Shown here: positions 52,406-61,745 of the stretch, piece after piece
Position numbering within the stretch: position 1 is the stretch's first letter
Layout: every line of letters starts with the position of its first letter
Source of the DNA: Prevotella sp.
Lineage (GTDB): Bacteria > Bacteroidota > Bacteroidia > Bacteroidales > Bacteroidaceae
Length of the DNA stretch: 64,000 nucleotides
Direction of reading: 5' to 3'
Assembly (NCBI GenBank): GCA_017458005.1
Contig: JAFTGH010000011.1
Span: 1-64,000, forward strand
Made by a program: the position numbers and the translations under genes
The notes under the pieces: model-generated
Database searches by the model: none
Told to the model about the DNA's origin: nothing
What the model saw: the letters and a program-made list of their open reading frames with translations, nothing else

Positions 52406-53495
52406 AAGAATTGTATTTTGCGCCTTAAGAGATAACAACGGTGCAACAGGTGGCCCTGGAGGGGTTCTTTTTCTTCAGCAAAATGTTCTTGGGAAAGAAT
52501 TAGCAGATTTAAAGTGCGAATATTGGTTTAACCCATTTCGCATTCAAAGAGATGTCTTCCGGTTTAACCGGTTGGGGATGTTTTTCAAGATTTTGTTTAC
52601 CAAAGATACCTATTTTGTGGCCCATGAGGTTACAACAGGTAGTTTGCTGGCTTTACTTCATAAGCGGTATTCACTTATTTTCCATAACCAGGGCCCTTTG
52701 GTTGAGGAATATATAAACTTTGGGTCGAATGCTGATTCAAGAAAAATTAATATAATTAAGAGCAGGGAGAGAAGGGCTTTTATAAATGCGAATAGCGTTC
52801 ATTTTCCAAGTAATGGCGCAGTAGAAATGTATTTTAATAGCCAGCATGCATCATGCAAAAGAGCGGAAGTTACAGTGGGTAAGTCCTTGTTCAACATCAT
52901 ATTGCCCCAAACCGTTACAGAGCCTTCTAATTTCGATTTAAAAAAAGAAAATGATATCCTGACTTTTTTCTCTTTGGGCACTCTTACTCAAGCCAAGGGT
53001 CAAGACCAGTCTATGATATTTGTTGAGAATTTTTTGAATTTTTACAAAGGAAAAGTTCGTTATATAATTGTTGGGAAAGGTCCTTTAAAGAATGTACTAG
53101 ATGATGGATTAAAGAAATTAAGTGAAAGATATTCCTCATTTAGTTATCACCTAATTGATGCAGTACCACATCAAACGGTAATGTTTTTACATCAAATATC
53201 TGACATCTATATAATGCTTCATAGAATATCAATCTTTGATTTTGCCACCTTGGAAGCCATGTCCCAGGGTAATGCTATTGTTTTGAGTAAGGTTGGAGGT
53301 AATATAGATTTTGATAAGACGGATAACATCCTCTTTTCAGAGGACTATCAAGATAAAATGGATGAGTTTGCATATTTAGATTTCTTTTTTTACAAGAAAA
53401 AGAACAAAGAAGTTTTTGAAAAGTTTTTTTCCAAGACGGCTTTCCGTGAACAGTACATTTCATTTGTAAATGATGTAGTGAAATTGTCTCGATAG
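52398..53495 (+). CDS. GT4-like (GT-B fold) glycosyltransferase
   Basis: A 365-residue transferase of the GT-B type. The N-terminal half has GATGGPGGVLFLQQNVLG near residue 15 (donor- or acceptor-loop glycines) and LIFHNQGPLVEEYINF near 93. The C-terminal half has FFSLGTLTQAKGQDQSMIFV near 190, YIIVGKGPLKN near 223, and the family-4 EX7E-like region FDFATLEAMSQGNAIVLSKV near 276. It overlaps the preceding gene by eight bases. Sugar and linkage are unknown. Confidence 0.8.
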   Translation: MIKRIVFCALRDNNGATGGPGGVLFLQQNVLGKELADLKCEYWFNPFRIQRDVFRFNRLGMFFKILFTKDTYFVAHEVTTGSLLALLHKRYSLIFHNQGPLVEEYINFGSNADSRKINIIKSRERRAFINANSVHFPSNGAVEMYFNSQHASCKRAEVTVGKSLFNIILPQTVTEPSNFDLKKENDILTFFSLGTLTQAKGQDQSMIFVENFLNFYKGKVRYIIVGKGPLKNVLDDGLKKLSERYSSFSYHLIDAVPHQTVMFLHQISDIYIMLHRISIFDFATLEAMSQGNAIVLSKVGGNIDFDKTDNILFSEDYQDKMDEFAYLDFFFYKKKNKEVFEKFFSKTAFREQYISFVNDVVKLSR

Positions 53496-53498
53496 CAA

Positions 53499-54455
53499 AT
53501 GAATAATGTTTGTATAGTTAATAATTTGTATTGTCTCCTCCTTTATATGCTTATCAAAAAAAAGGAGGCATTTGATGATACATTATTCTTTTTCGACGAT
53601 GACATACCTAAGTCAATAGTCAATCAATTCCCTGATTCTGTGCAGTTTATAACCCCCAAAAGCAATTTTGCAAAATTTCTGTTCGTATTAAAGCTGAGAT
53701 TTTACAAATATAAATATAGATGCTTGAAAACAGCGGCAATATATGGTCAGGATAACTTGCTAATAACCTCTCCTCTAATAGGGAAACGTAAGATTTCAAT
53801 ACTTGAAGACGGAATGATGAATTATACTTATCAGCCCGTCAAAATACCATATGCCGTTATTAGAAGAATGGTTGGAGGCCCCCTATTCGCTCAAAATCCA
53901 TTGGGATATTCCGATTCTGTTGATAAAGTATATCTGACAGGGCTATCAACTATCCCTGATGGTATCCGGGAAAAGGTGCAAATCCTAAATCTACAAAGTA
54001 TGTGGGCAGAATGCACCTCTTATATCAAACAAAGAATTATTTCTGTTTTTGGTATTAACGGGGATATCCTTGATAGGTTTAGAGTCGTTGATTCAATATT
54101 GCTGACCCAACCACTTTCTGAGGATGGCGCTATATCTGAAAAAGAAAAAATTGAGCTTTACAAAGACCTGATAAAGGATAGTGTAGTAGCTATAAAGCCC
54201 CATCCAAGAGAGAAAACAGATTATAAGAGGTTCTTTCCGAAAGCGGTAATTCTTCCATCTGCCCTCCCTTTTGAGTTACTATCTCTTAATGGTATTATTT
54301 TTAAAGAGGTCAAGACGTTGTTCTCTACCGCTGCGCTATCGGTTCCAGGCAATCCCAAAATTAGTTTTGCTGGTACAAATGTCCATCCTTCGCTAGTGAA
54401 GCGCTGGGGAAATGTATCATATAAGGATGGTGTTTTAGTAAGAGAAAACGGTTAG
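53499..54455 (+). CDS. GT52-like sialyltransferase family protein
   Basis: A 318-residue protein whose C-terminal half resembles family 52 transferases (Lst-type alpha-2,3-sialyltransferases and relatives). It has SILLTQPLSEDGAISEKEK near 205, IKPHPREKTDY near 235 (the HP motif that binds CMP in related folds), PSALPFELLSLNG near 258 and TLFSTAALSVPGN near 276. The N-terminal half is poorly conserved (LFFFDDDIPKSIVNQF). The presence of a CMP-nonulosonate activating enzyme upstream supports a CMP-nonulosonate donor. The gene is AT-rich. Other GT52 proteins use different donors, so the sialyl/KDN call is provisional. Confidence 0.65.
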   Translation: MNNVCIVNNLYCLLLYMLIKKKEAFDDTLFFFDDDIPKSIVNQFPDSVQFITPKSNFAKFLFVLKLRFYKYKYRCLKTAAIYGQDNLLITSPLIGKRKISILEDGMMNYTYQPVKIPYAVIRRMVGGPLFAQNPLGYSDSVDKVYLTGLSTIPDGIREKVQILNLQSMWAECTSYIKQRIISVFGINGDILDRFRVVDSILLTQPLSEDGAISEKEKIELYKDLIKDSVVAIKPHPREKTDYKRFFPKAVILPSALPFELLSLNGIIFKEVKTLFSTAALSVPGNPKISFAGTNVHPSLVKRWGNVSYKDGVLVRENG

Positions 54456-54473
54456 TTTGAAAAATAAGACGCA

Positions 54474-55500
54474 ATGAATAAACAGGAATTACCCCCCCCG
54501 TCAAGGAGTTAATAAGCAGAGAGTTAACTATTTAGATGCGCTGAAATGCCTCGGTGTTCTGCTAGTCATAGAAGGTCACGTATGGAGCTTTGGGATGGGA
54601 ATAGAGACGTATGACTCGTTGTCGGGAATGATGCTCTACTCGTTTAATATGCCAATCTTCTTCTTCGTGAGTGGCTTCTTGGCATATAAGGAATCAATGG
54701 AAATAAAGGCGATTGGAAAGCGATTGTGGCAGAAATTCTTATTTCTGGTGATTCCGGCGGTGGTGTTCAAGGTGTTTATGGACTTGCTGCATGGCGCCAA
54801 TCCGGCACATTTCCTACAGGACGGGATGGGAGGGTATTGGTTTACAATCACCCTGTTTGAATGTTTCCTTATCTATTATCTGGTGGCACTCGTCATCAAA
54901 CGAAGTGGAATACAGATGATAATTATGGCTTTTATAGCTCTAGCAGGAATAGGACTGCTGAGTCTGTATGGAGAATTTGGCCCGAAGCTGTTGGATATGA
55001 ATCGACTGGCAAAGTATTTCCAATATTTTGTGTTTGGACTGTTGGCAATGAGGTATAAAGACCTGTATGAAAAGGCGATGAATAACGAATGGCTGAAAGC
55101 TGCAGGAATCCTGTCGTTCTTTGTGCTTTTGTTCATTATCAATCAGGTGTCCATGCCGGCCCCGGTATTTCATGCATTACGGGATTTGGTACTGAGGTAT
55201 TTGGGGACGTTTGTGGTAGTGTCGTTCTTTGTTTGTAGGAAGGAGGTTTTCGATACAGGTTCGCGGACTAACAAACTGCTAACCTCGATAGGACGGAAGT
55301 CGCTTGCCATCTATCTTTTGCAATACTTCTTTATTCCGAGTTTCATGGCTTGGCCAGAGTGGATTGCTGGTATGGATGGTTTTACTGTTCATGTTATTTC
55401 ATTTGCATACACCATTGTTATAACGGCAGTATGTCTGTCGTTTATCGAATTGCTTTCTAATAGCACGTTGATCAAGAAATATGCATTAGGACAAAAATAA
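54474..55500 (+). pseudogene. Acyltransferase 3 family O-acyltransferase, currently out of frame at a C8 tract
   Basis: Integral-membrane acyltransferase (about ten helices) of the type that O-acetylates sugars of surface polymers. The conserved N-terminus NYLDALKCLGVLLVIEGHVW is read from about 54524, ahead of the first in-frame ATG at 54595 (M in FGMGIETYD). The natural ATG at 54474 reads MNKQELPP into a run of eight C (54492-54499) and then stops at 54510-54512. With seven C, or ten, the ATG joins the long frame exactly: MNKQELPPRQGVNKQRVNYL. This looks like a slipped-strand switch set to OFF in this assembly. Helices include MPIFFFVSGFLAY, FLVIPAVVFKVFM and LAIYLLQYFFIPSF. Starting at 54595 would drop the conserved His motif. 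Confidence 0.8.
54492..54499 (+). repeat. C8 homopolymer tract, probable phase-variation switch
   Basis: Eight consecutive C residues six codons after the ATG at 54474. One fewer or two more restores the frame of the acyltransferase. Two more 8-base tracts, both G8, occur at 58639 and 61826. Confidence 0.75.
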
Positions 55501-55523
55501 CTTCATTTTTTATTTATTTCATT

Positions 55524-56930
55524 ATGTTCAATTTATTTAAAACGAAAGGCTTGAGCAAGCACGAGCTTGCGACAAGGCGCATCTGGAGCTTCGTAGCGTT
55601 GGTGCTAGGGGTTCTGGTGATGGGAGTTTTAGGCTGGTTTCCCAGCAATTCATTGTCAATCCTTAGTCCGTTGAATGGACTGATAGGATGGTTCGCTGTC
55701 TTCTGCGTAGTGTTCTGTATCATCAACCTCTTCAATAAGGAGAGAGTGCCGGGTGAAAAGGAGTTTAGTAACTCTGCTTTCATCAACCTGCTCTTTACCT
55801 TGGGTATGGGTGTTGGTATTATGGTGTATGCCTATAATGAGGCAGCACAACTCTCTGCGTACAGTGATGTGAGGAATCCGATTGGACTTACGCTCAATCA
55901 CTGGATTCTGATTCCCTGGTGTTTCTATGTAACGTTTGCCATCTTTGAGATTTACGACGAGAAGTATAATCTGCTTCCCAAATGGCTGAGATTGTTTAAA
56001 ACGTATCTCTATGGCTTATTGATGATGCTGGGTATCGGTACCTCATTCGCATTGGGTGTCATTACCATTTCTGGAGCATGCAAACATATCTACGGAATAG
56101 ATATACCTTCCTATGCGTTGGTAGTGATCTTAGGGTCGTTGGTGACCTTCTCACTGCTTCGTGGCGTTCACAGGGGTATGAAAGTGTTCGCAAAGATTTC
56201 TATGTACATTTTGTACGCGTACATCTTTATTATGATTATTGTTGCCCCTTCTGATACCATGGTAGTAGGAGCAAAGGCAGTTGGTTCATTCATTGGAGAC
56301 TGGTTCTATAACAATGTATATACAGGCAGAGCAGTACAACAAGATTGGACTATATACTATTGGATTTGGTGGATTTCCTGGTGCGCTTTTGTGGCACCTT
56401 TTATCAAGGCCATATCTAAAGGTAGGACTATTCGTGAGATAGTTTTCTATACTGTGGCCGTACCTTCTATTTTGATAGCAGTATTTATGATTCTGGGCAA
56501 CAACACTGGTATGCATCTTCTTGCAGAAGGAACACCCGTTGCAGAATTGCCATACGTGGCTATTAATGTTCATTGGATTATGCCGCTTATCTTTGTCATT
56601 TTGATGTCAATGTTCTATATCACATCCTCTGACTCACAGTCGTATGCTATGGACCAGACCATTTCTTACGGAAGCAAAACCCCAGTGGTTCATAGAAAGA
56701 TTATGTGGGTGATGTTGGAGGTGCTCTTTGTTACGGTTCTGCTGCTTGCGGGTTCTAACAGTATTTCCGCACTGCAGGGACTAAGTTTCCTTTTTGTACC
56801 ATTCATGATTCTGGTTGCATTAGTGTATGTGTTCTTGATTGTGAGACATATCATTGACAAGAACAAGAAGGATGGTTCAAAAGAAGAAGTAAATATCGCG
56901 GAGATGATGACAAAATATCCTCGCCCGTAA
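55524..56930 (+). CDS. BCCT family transporter
   Basis: Betaine/choline/carnitine-type secondary transporter with about 12 membrane helices in 468 residues. The family motif is clear: YYWIWWISWCAFVAPFIKAI followed by SKGRTIREIVFYTV near residue 275, and GMGVGIMVYAYNEAAQLSAY near 93 corresponds to the glycine-rich helix 3 motif. The late ITSSDSQSYAMDQTIS is typical of the C-terminal half. It might import or export a quaternary amine or an amino-acid-like osmolyte. It lies between the acyltransferase and an outer-membrane protein gene, inside a polysaccharide locus, where such a transporter is unusual. Confidence 0.85.
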   Translation: MFNLFKTKGLSKHELATRRIWSFVALVLGVLVMGVLGWFPSNSLSILSPLNGLIGWFAVFCVVFCIINLFNKERVPGEKEFSNSAFINLLFTLGMGVGIMVYAYNEAAQLSAYSDVRNPIGLTLNHWILIPWCFYVTFAIFEIYDEKYNLLPKWLRLFKTYLYGLLMMLGIGTSFALGVITISGACKHIYGIDIPSYALVVILGSLVTFSLLRGVHRGMKVFAKISMYILYAYIFIMIIVAPSDTMVVGAKAVGSFIGDWFYNNVYTGRAVQQDWTIYYWIWWISWCAFVAPFIKAISKGRTIREIVFYTVAVPSILIAVFMILGNNTGMHLLAEGTPVAELPYVAINVHWIMPLIFVILMSMFYITSSDSQSYAMDQTISYGSKTPVVHRKIMWVMLEVLFVTVLLLAGSNSISALQGLSFLFVPFMILVALVYVFLIVRHIIDKNKKDGSKEEVNIAEMMTKYPRP

Positions 56931-56970
56931 ACAAAATAACAGATAAGAAAACAAAAAAGAAGAACATAAA

Positions 56971-57624
56971 ATGAAAAAGATAATAATTACAATAATTGCT
57001 GTTACTCTATCAGTAGCAGCAAGTGCTCAGGTACCTTATTTCGCAGGTACAGTTGGTAACGGCAAACTTTATGGTTATACATCATTAAAGGCTCGTCCGG
57101 GCATTAACGCACAAGAAACATATACAACATTCCAATATGGAACTAGTGCTCATACGGCTGCAGGTCTGGACTTATACACAGGAGTTGGTTGTAACTACCT
57201 TGGAGTCTTGTTCAGAACAGGCTATAAGTTTAATCAGTGGTTTGGTATTGGTGGTCAATTAACCCCTTCATTTGATTTAAGTAATAATATGAAGTTCAGT
57301 TATCTTACAGCTGCTTTATATATGAATGGCTCCATCACAAAAGATGGCAAACTTTTCTGGTGCAGCAATACATGGTGGGGCGTGAACGACGGTGCAGACA
57401 ATACTATTACCAACTGGGAGTACCTTGGTTATTCTATTCCTTTCAAGAATGGACATAGCATTACCCCAATGGTAGGTGCAATCCATTCTTGGAAGTTTGA
57501 CCAGGATGTGGATATTGCCGCTGGATTCTACTACAATATCAAGAATTGGGACTTCTATGTATGGGGCAACGATTTCTTGAAAGACCATCCGAGAGTGGTG
57601 GCCGGCATAGACTTTACGTTCTAA
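56971..57624 (+). CDS. Secreted outer-membrane beta-barrel-like protein
   Basis: A 217-residue exported protein with signal peptide MKKIIITIIAVTLSVAASAQ. The mature part is rich in alternating polar and aromatic strands (YTTFQYGTSAHTAAGLDLYT, GVLFRTGYKFNQWFGIGGQL, AAGFYYNIKNWDFYVWG) and ends in VVAGIDFTF, the phenylalanine-ended last strand that BAM recognises. About eight to ten strands fit a small outer-membrane barrel. It starts 40 bases after the BCCT gene. Function unknown; it could be an outer-membrane partner of the transporter, which is inference. Confidence 0.7.
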   Translation: MKKIIITIIAVTLSVAASAQVPYFAGTVGNGKLYGYTSLKARPGINAQETYTTFQYGTSAHTAAGLDLYTGVGCNYLGVLFRTGYKFNQWFGIGGQLTPSFDLSNNMKFSYLTAALYMNGSITKDGKLFWCSNTWWGVNDGADNTITNWEYLGYSIPFKNGHSITPMVGAIHSWKFDQDVDIAAGFYYNIKNWDFYVWGNDFLKDHPRVVAGIDFTF

Positions 57625-57634
57625 CATTCATCAT

Positions 57635-58765
57635 ATGATAAATAAGGAGATTTATAGACATAAGCATATTTGCTTAGTAGAAGATCATTACAACCCCCTC
57701 GCCATTATTCGTAGTCTTGGCGAGGAGGGTATTAAACCTATAGTATTACTCTGTAGTAAATCGCCCCATCTTGTTCCTTATAGCAAATATGTTGGGGAAT
57801 TGCACATGTTTAGCTCCATCCAAGAAGGGCTGGATTATATGATGCTACATTATGGGGCTGAACCGCTGAAACCATTTGTGTATAATGGAAGTGATGATAT
57901 TACCTTATTGTTAGATAATCATTATGACGAGCTAAAAGACCATTTCTATTTTACGAATGGTCAGGGTAGTATGAAAAAATACCTGCAGAAATATGACATA
58001 ACCCAGTTCGCAATTCAATGTGGTATCAATATCCCCAAAGAAGAACTATTGAAAGTAGGAGAATTTCCTACGTCATTGAAATATCCTGTTATTACTAAAG
58101 CTGCAACCTCTGCTGGTGGAGGTACATGGAAAGATCAAAGTTTTATCTGTGAGGATGAAAAAGCTCTTAAGGAAGCCTTTTCGAAAATAAAAGCTGATAC
58201 AATCTTGGTGCAAGAGTATATTCGGAAAAAGAACGAACTATGCATTGATGGGATAAGCATTAATGGGGGAGAACAGGTATTTATGCCCTATGGGTGTTCT
58301 TACTATCGATTCCCCAAAGGTAGCTATGGTAATTATATGTATTTCACTCCTTTTAAAGACAAGGAGTTAACGACAAAAATAACCAATGTTTTAAGAGAAG
58401 CCCAGTATACAGGCCCTTTTTGTATAGAGTTCTTGGTAGGCCCTGATGATAACCTATACTTTTTGGAGGTGAATTTCCGGCACTCTGGCTGGGGCTATGC
58501 GTTCACATACGGTGGTTTTAATCTACCTGTAAGATGGGCATCCGCTACTCTCGATAATGAAATTATGCTCGATGATTTTAAGTATCTCGATAGGTTTGAC
58601 GTGATGCAGGAGTTGTCGGACTTCAAGGATAGTGTACTGGGGGGGGCGGTTTCTTTGTGGCAATGGGTAAAAGATGTAAGGCAGTGTGATTGCTTCTTAT
58701 ACTATAATAAAAAAGACCCAAAGCCGTTTTGGCATGTATTAAGAAAAAAATTATTGCGGTTCTGA
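57635..58765 (+). CDS. ATP-grasp ligase-like protein 1, with a G8 tract
   Basis: A 376-residue ATP-grasp protein of the CarB/biotin-carboxylase type. It has a pre-ATP-grasp domain (LVEDHYNPLAIIRSLGEEGI near 15), then KYPVITKAATSAGGGTWKDQ near 150 (ATP-binding lysine and glycine loop), VQEYIRKKNELCIDGIS near 193 and the metal site CIEFLVGPDDNLYFLEVNFR near 268 with the acidic pair before RHSGWG. Such enzymes often join an amino acid or another carboxylate to an amine. A run of eight G lies at 58639-58646, about residue 336, and is in frame now; slippage would truncate the last 40 residues. A paralogue follows 49 bases later. The reaction is unknown. Confidence 0.75.
   Translation: MINKEIYRHKHICLVEDHYNPLAIIRSLGEEGIKPIVLLCSKSPHLVPYSKYVGELHMFSSIQEGLDYMMLHYGAEPLKPFVYNGSDDITLLLDNHYDELKDHFYFTNGQGSMKKYLQKYDITQFAIQCGINIPKEELLKVGEFPTSLKYPVITKAATSAGGGTWKDQSFICEDEKALKEAFSKIKADTILVQEYIRKKNELCIDGISINGGEQVFMPYGCSYYRFPKGSYGNYMYFTPFKDKELTTKITNVLREAQYTGPFCIEFLVGPDDNLYFLEVNFRHSGWGYAFTYGGFNLPVRWASATLDNEIMLDDFKYLDRFDVMQELSDFKDSVLGGAVSLWQWVKDVRQCDCFLYYNKKDPKPFWHVLRKKLLRF
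58639..58646 (+). repeat. G8 homopolymer tract inside the first ATP-grasp gene
   Basis: Eight G in the reading frame (VLGGAVSLW). In frame as assembled. A change of one base would shift the frame near residue 336. Confidence 0.65.
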
Positions 58766-58814
58766 TATCAGAACTTTACGTTGTTGATGTCAGAAGTACA
58801 TCAACATTATAATT

Positions 58815-59981
58815 ATGAACAAGGTAATCATTTTAGGAGGCGACCACTACAATGCATTAGGCATCGTAAGGAGTTTCGGTGTGAACGGGATAAAGCCATA
58901 CGGGATTCTCACCACCACATCGAAGAGAAAGAAGGATAATTTCTGTTATCTTTCAACGTATTGGGAGAAGACTTGGTTTGCCCTTTCTGATGCGGAGGCG
59001 ATAGATATTCTTCTGAGTGAGTTTAAGGACGAAGATGAAAAACCAGTGTTGGTTCCATCGTCGGACGGGTTAGCATACGAGATCGATAGAAGACTTGATG
59101 AGTTGAATCGTTTTTTTATTGCGCCAAGTATCAATGGAAAGCAAGGAGAGATTGCCCGGTTGATGGATAAGAAGAATCAGACGGAATGGGCTCATAAGTT
59201 GGGGTTGAAAACGGCAAAGACCTGGTGCGTAGAGCTGAACGAGCAGTTGGATTCTTTCTATAATGAAGTCGTGTTCCCCTGTATTGCAAAACCGGTTATC
59301 AGCTCTGAAGGGCATAAAACGGACATTACAAGGTGCGAAACGCTAGAATCTCTGAAAAGCCTTATGGAGGAATTGCGAGGAAAGGGGTATCACAGGATTT
59401 TAGTACAGGAGTTTCTTAATAAAGATTTCGAAGCAGAGTTGTTTGGATGTATAGCAGAACATACGGATAGAATTCCTTATCTGTTTTCAAAGCATGTAAG
59501 AGAGTGGCCTCCAGTTGGAGGCTCAGTGTCGTGCCATCAGTTTCTTAATGATGAGAAACTTGTTAAACAGGCAGAGCACTTCCTTCGCCAGATTCGCGAA
59601 TATGGCTATCGAGGGAATATTGATATTGAACTTTTTGTTATTAATGGTGAACTTGTGTTGAATGAGGTGAACTTCCGCAACAGCGGAGATGTGTATGCTT
59701 GTTTCAGTCAGAATGTGCATTATCCTGTTTTCAGTTTACTAGATATGATAGGAGAGGATACGTCACAGATGAATTCTGACTATACGACAGACCACTATGC
59801 CATGAATGAAGCCACCGATTTTAGACATGTGCTGTATCGTGGAATGAAATTGTGTGAATGGTGGCGCTATTGGAAAAAGAGCCGCGACTATGCATATTGG
59901 TTTTCTGGCGACATGAAGCCGGTTTGGAGAAAATATAAGTACTTCCTCAAAAAAATGATATCCAAGAAAAATGAAGACTAA
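58815..59981 (+). CDS. ATP-grasp ligase-like protein 2
   Basis: Paralogue of the preceding protein, 388 residues. It starts KVIILGGDHYNALGIVRSFG and has FPCIAKPVISSEGHKTDI near 154, VQEFLNKDFEAELFG near 197 and IDIELFVINGELVLNEVNFR near 272 with the RNSGD substrate loop. Organisation and length match protein 1, so the two arose by duplication; their ends differ (this one ends in FLKKMISKKNED). Two ATP-grasp enzymes in a row could add two different groups to a sugar or to each other's product. The reading overlaps the deacetylase-like gene by 11 bases. The product is unknown. Confidence 0.75.
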   Translation: MNKVIILGGDHYNALGIVRSFGVNGIKPYGILTTTSKRKKDNFCYLSTYWEKTWFALSDAEAIDILLSEFKDEDEKPVLVPSSDGLAYEIDRRLDELNRFFIAPSINGKQGEIARLMDKKNQTEWAHKLGLKTAKTWCVELNEQLDSFYNEVVFPCIAKPVISSEGHKTDITRCETLESLKSLMEELRGKGYHRILVQEFLNKDFEAELFGCIAEHTDRIPYLFSKHVREWPPVGGSVSCHQFLNDEKLVKQAEHFLRQIREYGYRGNIDIELFVINGELVLNEVNFRNSGDVYACFSQNVHYPVFSLLDMIGEDTSQMNSDYTTDHYAMNEATDFRHVLYRGMKLCEWWRYWKKSRDYAYWFSGDMKPVWRKYKYFLKKMISKKNED

Positions 59982-60696
59982 ATATTTAATTCGCCTTGAC
60001 GATGCCTGCCCCTATATGGACGGGGATAAGTGGCAGCGGATGGAGGATATATTGGATAAATATGGGGTGAAGCCTTTGGTGGGTATTATCCCTGCTAATG
60101 CTGACCCCAAAACAATGATAGAGCCGGAAGACCCGGAGTTTTGGGAGAAGGCACATCGATGGGTTGATAAAGGTTGGGAAATGGCTTTACATGGGTTTGA
60201 CCATGTGTGTGTGACAAATAATGGAGGTATTAATCCAGTTCATCGCAGAAGCGAGTTTGCGGGCTTGACTTATGAAGAACAAGCAAGGAAAATAGGAAAC
60301 GGTTATGAGGTGCTGAAAGGGCATGGCATAGAGCCTTCATACTTCTTTGCACCGAGCCATACGTTTGATGAGGTGACAATTAAGGCTATCAAGGATCATA
60401 CGCCCCTCAGAAAGATAAGCGATTTGATAGCCACAAAACCTTATAAGAGAGATGAGTTCACGATAGTACCTTGCCAGATGGGAAAACTACGTGAAATGCC
60501 AATCTCAGGGTATTGGTGCGCTTGTTACCATCCGAATATCATGAAGGACGAAGAATTTGTGGCACTGGAGGGTTTCTTAAAGGAACATCAGCAGGATTTC
60601 CTATCATTTGAAGAATTGCCGGAAGCTGGCTGCAGGTCATTCAATGATAAGTTGCTGTCATTTGCTTATTACACATTAAGACGCATCAAAGGATGA
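59971..60696 (+). CDS. DUF2334-type polysaccharide deacetylase-like protein
   Basis: A 241-residue protein of the polysaccharide deacetylase superfamily: the start YLIRLDDACPYMDGDKWQRM carries the metal-binding aspartate pair (LDDA), GWEMALHGFDHVCVTNNG near 68 the HxxxD-like metal site and SYFFAPSHTFDEVTIKAI near 118 the second motif. DUF2334 members hydrolyse amides or esters. It could remove an N-acetyl group to expose an amine for the ATP-grasp enzymes, an attractive idea but not shown. It overlaps the next gene by four bases (ATGA). No signal peptide, so it probably acts in the cytoplasm on sugar nucleotides or lipid-linked intermediates. Confidence 0.75.
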   Translation: MKTKYLIRLDDACPYMDGDKWQRMEDILDKYGVKPLVGIIPANADPKTMIEPEDPEFWEKAHRWVDKGWEMALHGFDHVCVTNNGGINPVHRRSEFAGLTYEEQARKIGNGYEVLKGHGIEPSYFFAPSHTFDEVTIKAIKDHTPLRKISDLIATKPYKRDEFTIVPCQMGKLREMPISGYWCACYHPNIMKDEEFVALEGFLKEHQQDFLSFEELPEAGCRSFNDKLLSFAYYTLRRIKG

Positions 60697-61745
60697 GGGT
60701 ACTGCATGTCATTTCATCGTTGGAAATAGGAGGCGCACAAAGATTGCTTTCTGACCTGTTGCCTTTGCAAAAGCAGCAGGGCTTAGATGTGTCATTACTT
60801 GTTTTGCGAGTGGAAGATACTGCTTTTAGCAAGAAGGTGGAAAATGCAGGTGTACCAATTATCTCATTAGATGTTAAGAGTTTTAGAAATCCTTTTCTGG
60901 CTTTCACGGTAAGGTCTATAATAAAGGATTATGATGTGGTTCATGCTCATCTTGTACATTCATTGTATATTTGCTCATTGGCTGCACGAGGGTTGAAGAC
61001 CAAGTTAGTTTATACAGAACATTCCACGTCTAATAATAGACGAGACAAGTCTTATGTGCGACCAATAGAGAAATTCATCTATGGTAGATACGCCAAACTG
61101 ATTAGTATCAGCCAACAAACTCAGGATGCGCTTCAAAATTGGTTACAGTCGAACGATGAACGGTTTGTTGTAATTTATAATGGTGTCGATACGAAAGCCT
61201 TTACCTCCATTCATCGAGAAGTATTTGCAATGTCGTTGATTATGGTGAGTCGCTTTGCTTCATCCAAGGATCAGGAAACGGTTATACGTGCGATGCAGTT
61301 TGTCAAAAAGGAAGCCACTTTGCGGTTAGTTGGTGATGGAGAGAATCTTGAACATTGCAAACAAGTGGCAAAAGAATGTGGCGTGGAAGACCGTGTGGAA
61401 TTCCTTGGCGCACGAGCAGATGTGGCAAATTTGATAGCAGAATCGTATATTGGGATTCAGTCTTCAAAATGGGAGGGTTTTGGTCTGACTGCTGTTGAGA
61501 TAATGGCTTGCGGTAAACCAGTGATTGCCACAAATGTTGATGGGCTAAAACAGGTTGTTGAGGGAGCAGGTGAGCTGTTCACAGTTGGTGACGTTGAGGC
61601 TTTAGCAAGTATTGTAAATGGTATATTATACGACAAGAACCGCTATGAGAAAATGTCAAATTTATCGAAAGACAGAGCTCTAAGATATGACATTTCGAAG
61701 ACCGCGATAAAGTATATAGACACATATAAACAGATTTTATCATGA
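60693..61745 (+). CDS. GT4 glycosyltransferase
   Basis: A 350-residue GT-B transferase. The N-terminal domain has VISSLEIGGAQRLLSDLLPL near residue 5, typical of family 4, and HAHLVHSLYICSLAA near 87. The C-terminal domain has VSRFASSKDQETVIRAM near 183, LRLVGDGENLEHCKQVAKEC near 208, GARADVANLIAES near 236 and EGFGLTAVEIMACGKPVIAT near 261, the EX7E motif with the catalytic glutamates. The overlap with the previous gene and the four-base overlap with the next place it in the decoration operon. Donor and linkage unknown. Confidence 0.88.
   Translation: MRVLHVISSLEIGGAQRLLSDLLPLQKQQGLDVSLLVLRVEDTAFSKKVENAGVPIISLDVKSFRNPFLAFTVRSIIKDYDVVHAHLVHSLYICSLAARGLKTKLVYTEHSTSNNRRDKSYVRPIEKFIYGRYAKLISISQQTQDALQNWLQSNDERFVVIYNGVDTKAFTSIHREVFAMSLIMVSRFASSKDQETVIRAMQFVKKEATLRLVGDGENLEHCKQVAKECGVEDRVEFLGARADVANLIAESYIGIQSSKWEGFGLTAVEIMACGKPVIATNVDGLKQVVEGAGELFTVGDVEALASIVNGILYDKNRYEKMSNLSKDRALRYDISKTAIKYIDTYKQILS

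Noticed and set aside
52398-54455. Frameshifted pieces of one transferase
   Set aside because: The two frames encode different folds (GT4-like and GT52-like) with their own starts, separated by a normal gap.
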